Shown here: piece after piece, positions 5,568 through 10,832 of the stretch
How the letters are laid out: each line of letters starts with the position of its first letter
Numbering within the stretch: the first letter of the stretch is position 1
From: Parcubacteria group bacterium GW2011_GWA2_36_10
Lineage (GTDB): Bacteria; Patescibacteriota; Patescibacteriia; UBA1558; GWA2-36-10
Length of the DNA: 10,832 nt
NCBI GenBank assembly: GCA_000991205.1
Contig: LBRC01000010.1
Span: 1 to 10,832, forward strand
Direction: 5' to 3'
Translations under genes and position numbers: made by a program
Notes under the pieces: model-generated
Databases searched by the model: none
The model's input: the letters and a program-made list of their open reading frames with translations, nothing else
Told to the model about the DNA's origin: nothing

Positions 5568-6315
5568 ATGAATAAATTTGATTTACATTTTCATTCAACT
5601 TATTCTGATGGAAAGTTATCCGTCCCAGAATTAGCTGAAGTTATTAAAAGAGAAAAATTACAATTTTGTTCGTTGACTGATCATAATACTGTTGATGGTA
5701 TTAGAGAATTAGAAACTAGTCTGTCTGGTTCCGGTATTAAAGTAATTACTGGTGTAGAGCTGACTGCTAAATATGGCGTAAACGAGACGCATATTGTAGC
5801 GTATGATTTTGATATTGATAAAGCCGCGGAGATATTAAAAGAGCGTAACGAGCTTGTTCGTTGTCAAAAAATTGAGGAAATGAAAAAAGCAATTTATCTT
5901 TCTCGTAAGGCAGGACTTCAAATTACAGGGGGATTAACGCCATTAGACACCAGGCAAAGCTTGCGCTGTAGAAAGAAGTGGAGTGAGCGTTGAGTGGTTA
6001 GTGGAAAAATTTAAGTTAGTAGCAAAAGATTTGATTATAGCTCATTCCTTTGTATCAGTCAGCGTGGTGACTAAACCGTTTGATGAAGTGGGTATAAATG
6101 ATCTATTAAGACTAGGCATCACCGGAGTTGAAGTGTATCATAATAAGACTTCCGATGAGCAAATTTCGTTATTAAAAAAGATAGTAAACGAGCACGGACT
6201 TTATTATACTGGTGGGTCTGATTTTCATGGTAGAGAAACAGACACAACCATTGGGCAATATGGTGATAATCGAGCTATTCCGGATTTTTGTCTTTCAAAT
6301 TATAGTTCAAAATAA
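5568..6315 (+). pseudogene. PHP-domain phosphoesterase, frame broken in the middle
   Basis: The first half (from 5568) carries the PHP metal-site motifs H7-x-H9 in LHFHSTYSDG, D38-H39 in LTDHNTVDG, E64 in GVELTAKYG and H75 in THIVAY. That frame ends at 5991-5993. The second half is in another frame, open from 5947 to 6315, with the remaining motifs: the IIAHS histidine (normally followed by Pro) and D/H in GGSDFHG. All expected metal ligands are therefore encoded, but in two frames; the total length is one base over a multiple of three. The break lies roughly between 5935 and 5985. The family (COG0613) includes the 3'-5'-nucleotide phosphatase and RNase AM type enzymes. The middle segment is shorter than in E. 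coli RNase AM, so part of the insert domain may be absent. Function is inferred by family only; the gene may be decayed or carry a sequence error. Confidence 0.8.
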
Positions 6316-6324
6316 AGAAATATT

Positions 6325-6414
6325 ATGGAAACAGCCGAAAAGCAGCCTACTCCGACGCGAGGCGAGCTGTTTTTTATTTTTTTAGGCTTCTGTGTTATAA
6401 TACTATTGTTATAA
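6325..6414 (+). CDS. Possible 29-residue membrane peptide
   Basis: An ATG ten bases after the PHP stop opens a 29-codon frame: a polar start (METAEKQPTPTRGE) followed by about 15 hydrophobic residues (LFFIFLGFCVIILLL) that could form one membrane helix. Its start context, AGAAATATTATG then GAAAC, is nearly identical to that of the next gene at 6450. Against it, the same bases also read as a hairpin with T-tract (6331-6383) and a TATAAT box (6396-6401), and a T-rich terminator tract would encode Phe/Leu/Ile by chance. No family is recognised. Confidence 0.35.
   Translation: METAEKQPTPTRGELFFIFLGFCVIILLL
6331..6383 (+). terminator. Probable terminator after the PHP gene
   Basis: ACAGC (6331-6335) and GCTGT (6366-6370) can close a stem, with an inner GCCT/AGGC stem (6344-6347 and 6359-6362). 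The tail TTTTTTATTTTTTT runs from 6370 to 6383. The stem is imperfect and the region overlaps a possible small ORF, so the call is moderate. Confidence 0.5.
6391..6401 (+). promoter_or_regulatory. Extended -10 promoter of the glycolytic cluster
   Basis: A perfect TATAAT (6396-6401) is preceded by TGT, forming an extended -10. No good -35 is seen at the right distance (TTTATT at 6373-6378 is weak). Transcription would begin near 6408, giving a leader of about 40 bases before the ATG at 6450. Confidence 0.55.
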
Positions 6415-6422
6415 GTTGAATA

Positions 6423-6438
6423 TCCGGCATACGCCGGA
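6423..6438 (+). other. Perfect hairpin in the leader before 6450
   Basis: TCCGGC and GCCGGA form a perfect six-pair, mostly G-C stem around an ATAC loop. It lies near the 5' end of the predicted mRNA and 11 bases before the ATG. It has no T-tract, so it is not a terminator. It may stabilise the transcript or influence initiation. Confidence 0.6.
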
Positions 6439-6449
6439 CGAGAAATATT

Positions 6450-6824
6450 ATGAAAACTAGCAATGTTTTTTGGTTGTTTATTTTGGTTTTTGTCTTAGTA
6501 ATTGGCTTGTTTTTCTTCTTAAATAAGTCCGCTAGTCAAGATCAAGTAAGCTTTACTCTGGAAGAGGTTTTAAGCTGTTCTCAAGACAAGTTAGACAAAT
6601 CAGTCTTAGCCTTGCCTAGTAATTCGCAAGTAATCGGGGCTTTTATTGCTTTTAAAAAAGTACCACTTGAGGAAAGTTTAGTAAAAAGCTTAAAAGAGCA
6701 AGGTGTGACTTTAGATCAACAATCTTTAGTTTTTGACCAGATGTGGGCAGAAATTCCCGTCAAAAGTCTATGTTGGTTAGCAGGCCTTGAAGAAATTAAT
6801 TCTATTTTTACTTTAGCTAAATAA
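6450..6824 (+). CDS. Small membrane-anchored protein, possibly I9-propeptide-like
   Basis: This 124-residue protein is not recognised as a named family. Residues 6-25 (VFWLFILVFVLVIGLFFFLN) form one strong hydrophobic segment after MKTSN. It could be an uncleaved anchor leaving the rest outside the membrane; no lipobox Cys follows it. The soluble part from about residue 60 reads beta-alpha-beta-beta-alpha-beta (VIGAFIAFKKVP, then LVKSLKEQGVTL, VFDQMWAEIPV, LCWLAGLEEINSI). This order resembles the inhibitor I9/subtilisin-propeptide ferredoxin-like fold, but that is a guess from pattern alone. Two Cys are present (in SCSQDK and LCWLA). There is no Shine-Dalgarno. Its stop is one base before the pgk ATG, so it is almost certainly cotranscribed with the glycolytic genes. 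The gene is very likely real; its function is unknown. Confidence 0.75.
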   Translation: MKTSNVFWLFILVFVLVIGLFFFLNKSASQDQVSFTLEEVLSCSQDKLDKSVLALPSNSQVIGAFIAFKKVPLEESLVKSLKEQGVTLDQQSLVFDQMWAEIPVKSLCWLAGLEEINSIFTLAK

Positions 6825-6825
6825 T

Positions 6826-7995
6826 ATGCAGTTAAAATTAATTAGTACGGTTAAAAATTTAAAAAATAAACGCGTATTATTGCGCTTAGACTTAAACGTC
6901 GCGGTAGCCAAAAATAAGCAAATTTTAAAAACTGATGCTTGGCGTTTAGATAAAGCGAAATTAACGCTGGAATATTTGATAAAAAAACAAGCGAAAATCA
7001 TTATTATTGCGCATGCTGGTCGACCAAATGCTAAAGTAGTAAAAGATTTGTCGCTAGCACCCCAAGCTAAATATTTGAGTAAATTATTAAAACAAAATAT
7101 TGCTATCTGGCCAGGCGATGTCAAGCAATATGTAGAAGCAAGTCATGAGTTGAAAAATGGCCAAGTAGTAATGCTAGAAAATATTCGTTTTCAACCCAGA
7201 GAACAAAAAAATTGCAAACGTTTAGCTAAGACTTTAAGTAATTTAGGTGATCTCTATGTCAATGATGCTTTTGGAAATATTCATCGTGATCACGATACTT
7301 CGATGCTGGCTATCACCAAATTTTTGCCAAGTTATGCGGGTTTTTTAGTAGCCGAAGAAGTAAAATATTTGAATAAAATTTTAGCTAAAACAAAAAAATT
7401 AGTTATGATTTTTGGCGGTGCCAAAGTAAGCAGTAAATTATTTTTGATTCAGAAATTTTTAAATAAAGCGGATCATATTTTATTAGGTGGAAAGCTCGCT
7501 AATACTATTTTAGCAAGTCGTGGCTATGTTTTTAATCAGGCTTCATATGATCGAAAAGAGCTAAAATTAGCCAAAAAATTAAATAGTGCCAAAATATTGT
7601 TGCCAGTGGATGGTGCAGTAGCTAAAAGTTTAGCTGCCCAAAAAGCTGATGTTTTAAGAGTAGAGCAAGCTACTAAAAATAATTTATGCGTAGATATTGG
7701 TCCAGCCACTGTAGAAAAATATTTAAAAATTTTAAAAAAAGCAGACATGATTGTCTGGAATGGACCATTGGGGTATTTTGAAAATAAGCTTTTAACTAAA
7801 AATTCACAAAATTTTATTAAAATTTTAGCTAAATTAAAACAAACTACTATTATCGGCGGTGGAGAGACGGTTGAACTAGCTAATCGTTTGGGTTTATTGA
7901 AGCAATTTAATTTTGTTTCCACAGGAGGAGGAGCGATGATGACTTTTTTAGAGGGTAAAAAATTACCCGCTTTAGAGGCCTTAATAAAAAAGTAG
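6826..7995 (+). CDS. pgk: Phosphoglycerate kinase
   Basis: The 389-residue cytosolic enzyme transfers the acyl phosphate of 1,3-bisphosphoglycerate to ADP, giving ATP and 3-phosphoglycerate. Family motifs occur in order: VLLRLDLNVAV (D22 and N24 of the usual R-x-D-x-N), AHAGRPN (usual SHLGRP), LENIRFQPRE, VNDAFGNIHRDH, FGGAKVSSK, LLGGKLANT, LPVDGAVA, DIGPATV, WNGPLGYFE and VSTGGGAMMTFLEGKKLPAL. The nucleotide loop reads GGGET where most bacterial enzymes have GGGD-S/T, a conservative Asp-to-Glu change. Length is close to the usual 390-400 residues. The ATG follows the preceding gene's stop by one base and has no Shine-Dalgarno, so translation is probably coupled. The protein is rich in Lys, reflecting the A-rich codons. 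Identification is secure. Confidence 0.97.
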   Translation: MQLKLISTVKNLKNKRVLLRLDLNVAVAKNKQILKTDAWRLDKAKLTLEYLIKKQAKIIIIAHAGRPNAKVVKDLSLAPQAKYLSKLLKQNIAIWPGDVKQYVEASHELKNGQVVMLENIRFQPREQKNCKRLAKTLSNLGDLYVNDAFGNIHRDHDTSMLAITKFLPSYAGFLVAEEVKYLNKILAKTKKLVMIFGGAKVSSKLFLIQKFLNKADHILLGGKLANTILASRGYVFNQASYDRKELKLAKKLNSAKILLPVDGAVAKSLAAQKADVLRVEQATKNNLCVDIGPATVEKYLKILKKADMIVWNGPLGYFENKLLTKNSQNFIKILAKLKQTTIIGGGETVELANRLGLLKQFNFVSTGGGAMMTFLEGKKLPALEALIKK

Positions 7996-8000
7996 CGTGT

Positions 8001-9272
8001 ATGCCAGATAAAATCAAAAAAATTACTGCTTTAGAAATTTTAGACTCACGTGGTGAGCCGACTTTGGAAGTAGAAGTAGAATTAAGCTCCGGTGTTAAAA
8101 GTAAAGCAGCGGTGCCCAGTGGTGCTTCTACTGGGCGTCTTGAGGCTCATGAGCTAAGAGATAATGATCCTTTACGCTATGATGGCAGGGGAGTTTTAAA
8201 AGCTGTTAAAAACGTCAATGAAGTATTAAATAAAGAGTTAGTAGGCTTAAGAGTGATTGAACAGGCGCAAATTGATCAACTCATGATTGAACTGGATGGC
8301 ACAGCCAATAAAAATAAATTAGGTGCTAATGCTATTTTGGGTGTATCTTTAGCCGTGGCCTCAACCGCTGCCAAATCAACTGGCTTGCCTTTGTATAAAT
8401 ATCTTAGACAGCTTTATCAGCCAGCTAATAAAGTTTTTACTTTACCGACACCAGTGGTAAATGTTATTAATGGTGGTAAACATGCTAGTTCAAATATTAA
8501 TTTACAAGAATTTTGGCTTGTGCCTTTTAAGGCTCCTACTTTTGCAGAAAAATTGAGACAAGCGAGTGAAATTTTTCATGCTTTAGCTAAGATATTACAA
8601 AGTAAGGGTTATGATATTGATTTGGGTAATGAAGGTGGCTACGCGCCTAATGTCACATCTCATAAAGAAGTTTTTGAGATGTTGATGCAAGCAATTGATT
8701 TAGCGCATTATGAGCCTTATGAAGATATGTTATTGGGACTTGATGCTGGTGCTTCAGTTTTTTATCATGAGCGCAGACAAAAATATAATCTGACTTTAGA
8801 CAGATTAGCTTTGAGTAGCTCTGAATTGATCGAGTATTATCTTGATTTAATTGATGAATATCCTTTACGCTTTTTAGAAGACCCGCTAGCCGAAGAGGAT
8901 TGGTCAGCTTGGCAAGAGCTAACAAAAAATCCAGTGATTAAACAGGATAATATAAAATTAATCGGCGATGATTTATTTGTGACGAATAAAAATCGTTTGC
9001 AAAAAGGCATTGATTTGCAAGTGGCTAATAGTATCTTGATCAAGCCAAACCAAATCGGAACTTTGACCGAGACTTTGGAGACTATTAGTTTAGCTAAAGC
9101 GAATAATTATCATTTGATTATTTCACACCGTAGCGGTGAAACGACTGACACGAGCATTGCTGATTTAGCGGTGGCTGTGAATGCTGAATATATCAAAATT
9201 GGTTCAACTGCTCGTGGTGAGCGCATAGCAAAATATAACCGTTTATTAAAAATTGAAGAAGAATTAAGTTAG
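8001..9272 (+). CDS. eno: Enolase
   Basis: The 423-residue cytosolic enzyme dehydrates 2-phosphoglycerate to phosphoenolpyruvate. The start region has LEILDSRGEPTLEVEV and the mobile loop SGASTG, followed by RLEAHELRD. GANAILGVSLA and VINGGKHA follow. Residues aligning with the E. coli active site are all present: E170 (QEFW), E211 (GNEGGYAP), Mg ligands D248 (LDAGAS), E293 (FLEDPLAEEDW) and D323 (IGDDLFVTN), and the catalytic Lys K348 (ILIKPNQIGT). SHRSGETTDTSIADLAVA and the closing GERIAKYNRLL are typical. About three extra residues fall between E293 and D323 compared with E. coli. The gene begins five bases after pgk, without a Shine-Dalgarno, in the same transcription unit. Identification is secure. 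Confidence 0.98.
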   Translation: MPDKIKKITALEILDSRGEPTLEVEVELSSGVKSKAAVPSGASTGRLEAHELRDNDPLRYDGRGVLKAVKNVNEVLNKELVGLRVIEQAQIDQLMIELDGTANKNKLGANAILGVSLAVASTAAKSTGLPLYKYLRQLYQPANKVFTLPTPVVNVINGGKHASSNINLQEFWLVPFKAPTFAEKLRQASEIFHALAKILQSKGYDIDLGNEGGYAPNVTSHKEVFEMLMQAIDLAHYEPYEDMLLGLDAGASVFYHERRQKYNLTLDRLALSSSELIEYYLDLIDEYPLRFLEDPLAEEDWSAWQELTKNPVIKQDNIKLIGDDLFVTNKNRLQKGIDLQVANSILIKPNQIGTLTETLETISLAKANNYHLIISHRSGETTDTSIADLAVAVNAEYIKIGSTARGERIAKYNRLLKIEEELS

Positions 9273-9281
9273 CAAGTTATG

Positions 9282-9313
9282 AAGTTTTCAAGTTTTCAAG
9301 TTTTCAAGTTATC
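9282..9313 (+). repeat. Four tandem copies of an 8-base unit
   Basis: AAGTTTTC is repeated at 9282-9289, 9290-9297 and 9298-9305, with a fourth copy, AAGTTATC, at 9306-9313. The array begins ten bases after the enolase stop and runs directly into an inverted repeat. Confidence 0.9.
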
Positions 9314-9349
9314 AACTTGCAGCGCCGACAAGGTGCAACTTGTAAACTT
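9306..9349 (+). repeat. Imperfect inverted repeat between eno and gpmI
   Basis: The left arm (9306-9321) and right arm (9334-9349) match as reverse complements at 13 of 16 positions, around a 12-base loop containing a GCGCC stretch. A shorter alternative hairpin, CAAGTT/AACTTG with a three-base loop (9305-9319), uses the last tandem copy. Only a weak T-rich stretch follows, so it could be a leaky terminator, an mRNA-stabilising structure or a dispersed intergenic repeat. Confidence 0.6.
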
Positions 9350-9375
9350 TTAACTTATTTATTAAAAAATATTTT

Positions 9376-10832
9376 ATGAAATACGATAATAAAAATAAAC
9401 TAAATAATACACCATTAGTCTTAGTAATCTTGGATGGCTGGGGTATTAGCAAGGTCACAGAGGGTAACGCTATCGCCCAGGCTAAAACACCAGTGATGGA
9501 TAGTCTGTATCAAAAGTATCCCAACATTTTGATCAATGCTTCTGGTAAGCACGTGGGTTTGCCTAGCGAGCAACCGGGTAATTCTGAAGCTGGTCATATG
9601 AATATTGGTGCCGGTCGAGTGATTGAGCAAGACTCGATCGCTATTTCTAAAAGTATTAATAATGGCACTTTTTTTAAAAATCCAGCTTTTTTGCAGGCCG
9701 CTAAACACGTGACAAAAAATAAATCAGATTTGCATTTGCTGGGTTTATTATCTGACGGCTCTAGCCCACATGCGGACAATGACCATCTTTTATCTTTGTT
9801 GAGTTTTTTTGTCAATAAAACTAAGGCCAATATTTATTTGCATTTATTTACAGATGGACGTGACAGCCCACAGTATGCGGCTCTAAAAGTTTTGGAAAAA
9901 TATAAAGATATTTTTAATCGTCAACGTATTCAGATTTCTACTGTCATGGGTCGTTTTTATGCCATGGATCGTAAAAAAGACTGGCCAAAGACAAAACTAG
10001 CCTATGATGCTTTGATTTTAGGTAAAGGTATCCAAGTAGCAGATGCTCCAGAAGCTATCAGTCAGGCATATAATAGGGGAGAAAGTGATGAATTTATCAA
10101 GCCTTCAGTGATATTAAAAAATAAAAAACCATTTGGTTTGATCAAAGACAATGATGCGGTGGTATTTTTTAATTTGCGTTCTGACCGAGCTAGACAGCTG
10201 ACTAAAACTTTTGTGCAAACTGACTTTGAAAAGAAAAACCCCGGCTCTTTTAAACGTGCTAAAAATTTTAAAAATTTATTATTTGTAGCTTTGACAGATT
10301 TCGGTCCAGATTTGGATAGTATTTTGACCGCTTATCCCGGTGTAGATATTCCGGAAACTTTGCCGATTGCTTTGCGGGATTTGCGCCAGCTATATATAGC
10401 AGAAACTGAAAAGTATGCCCACGTCACTTATTTTTTTAATGGCGGTTATGATCATGCGGTGGTAGGTGAGACGCGAGTAAATATTCCTTCACAAAATGTT
10501 GATTCCTATGCCCAAATGCCAGCTATGAGTACTAGAGAGGTGGCTAGATATGTGACAGAGGCAGTACAAAAAAATCAGTTTGATTTTATTTGTGTTAATT
10601 TTGCCAGTCCAGACATGGTCGGGCATACTGGCGATTTACAAGCCGGTATCAAAGCGGTCGAAGTAGTTGATCAAGAGCTAGGAAAAATAGTCAAAGCCGT
10701 TTTGGCAAAATCCGGTACTTTAATCGTCACAGCTGATCATGGTAATATTGAAGAAATGATTAATTTAAAAACTAAAGAAATTGACACTGAACACTCGACA
10801 AATTTAGTGCCTTTTATTATCGCTAATCATGT
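9376..10832 (+). CDS. gpmI: Cofactor-independent phosphoglycerate mutase, 3' end cut off
   Basis: The open frame runs 485 codons from the ATG to the window edge without a stop, lacking only the C-terminal tail of a protein normally a little over 500 residues. It interconverts 3- and 2-phosphoglycerate through a Mn-dependent phosphoserine intermediate. Residues aligning with the B. stearothermophilus metal and catalytic sites are present: D20 (LDGWG), the phosphorylated Ser S70 (GNSEAGHMNIG), D413 and H417 (PDMVGHTG), D454-H455 (VTADHGN) and H473 (EHSTN). HLFTDGRDSP, GRFYAMDR and FFNLRSDRARQL are also family motifs. A polar N-terminal extension of about eight residues precedes the core. There is no Shine-Dalgarno; the upstream leader is A/T only. 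It fills the step between pgk and eno, so the cluster runs 1,3-bisphosphoglycerate to phosphoenolpyruvate. A hairpin and repeats separate it from eno. Confidence 0.97.
   Translation, partial: MKYDNKNKLNNTPLVLVILDGWGISKVTEGNAIAQAKTPVMDSLYQKYPNILINASGKHVGLPSEQPGNSEAGHMNIGAGRVIEQDSIAISKSINNGTFFKNPAFLQAAKHVTKNKSDLHLLGLLSDGSSPHADNDHLLSLLSFFVNKTKANIYLHLFTDGRDSPQYAALKVLEKYKDIFNRQRIQISTVMGRFYAMDRKKDWPKTKLAYDALILGKGIQVADAPEAISQAYNRGESDEFIKPSVILKNKKPFGLIKDNDAVVFFNLRSDRARQLTKTFVQTDFEKKNPGSFKRAKNFKNLLFVALTDFGPDLDSILTAYPGVDIPETLPIALRDLRQLYIAETEKYAHVTYFFNGGYDHAVVGETRVNIPSQNVDSYAQMPAMSTREVARYVTEAVQKNQFDFICVNFASPDMVGHTGDLQAGIKAVEVVDQELGKIVKAVLAKSGTLIVTADHGNIEEMINLKTKEIDTEHSTNLVPFIIANH

Noticed and set aside
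5991..5993. TGA recoded as Gly or Trp (alternative code of some Patescibacteria) joining the PHP halves
   Set aside because: Reading through the TGA stays in the wrong frame and soon meets TAA; all intact genes use TAA, TAG or TGA as ordinary stops.
8653..9043. Minus-strand open frames within eno
   Set aside because: They lie wholly inside a secure enolase gene, lack initiation signals and show no recognisable protein pattern.
9282..9313. CRISPR-like array
   Set aside because: The units are 8 bases long, directly adjacent and have no spacers; no cas genes are present.
9421..9830. Minus-strand open frames within gpmI
   Set aside because: They are antisense to a continuous frame carrying all phosphoglycerate mutase active-site motifs.

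Overview
The window looks like a stretch of a small, AT-rich bacterial genome using the standard code (TGA appears only as a stop). Genes are tightly packed, there is a bare lower-glycolysis cluster, several genes lack a Shine-Dalgarno sequence, and two promoters sit so close to their ATG that the mRNAs would be leaderless. This style fits Patescibacteria (Candidate Phyla Radiation). That placement is inference from style; no marker gene such as rRNA is present.

Left third (1-3101, plus strand). The window opens inside the 3' end of an Hsp70-family gene that stops right after the nucleotide-binding domain. A terminator and a new promoter follow. Next come two radical SAM genes joined by an ATGA overlap: a cobalamin-binding-type radical SAM protein, then a radical SAM/SPASM protein. 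The second is broken by two one-base frame changes about 35 bases apart; correcting both gives a continuous 335-residue enzyme. Both genes have good Shine-Dalgarno sequences and read less AT-rich than most genes to the right. The pair resembles a peptide- or metabolite-modifying cassette, but no precursor peptide is visible. A strong terminator closes it.

Middle (3082-6414). A short inorganic pyrophosphatase gene starts from a promoter whose -35 box lies inside the preceding terminator. Converging on it, and overlapping its 3' end, is a minus-strand amidohydrolase of the SsnA/MtaD deaminase type. Upstream of that, also on the minus strand, is thymidylate kinase (tmk) with its own promoter, Shine-Dalgarno and perfect-stem terminator. 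Diverging from tmk is a PHP-domain phosphoesterase gene with a likely leaderless promoter and a broken frame in the middle. A possible 29-codon membrane-peptide ORF overlaps the terminator and promoter signals that follow.

Right third (6391-10832, plus strand). A small membrane-anchored protein of unknown function is followed after one base by pgk, then eno five bases later, then gpmI, which runs off the end. These three enzymes carry out consecutive steps (1,3-bisphosphoglycerate to 3-phosphoglycerate; 2-phosphoglycerate to phosphoenolpyruvate; and the mutase step between them). The eno-gpmI gap holds four tandem 8-base repeats running into a long imperfect hairpin. No tRNA, rRNA, CRISPR array or insertion sequence was seen. 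All intergenic gaps are under 300 bases.
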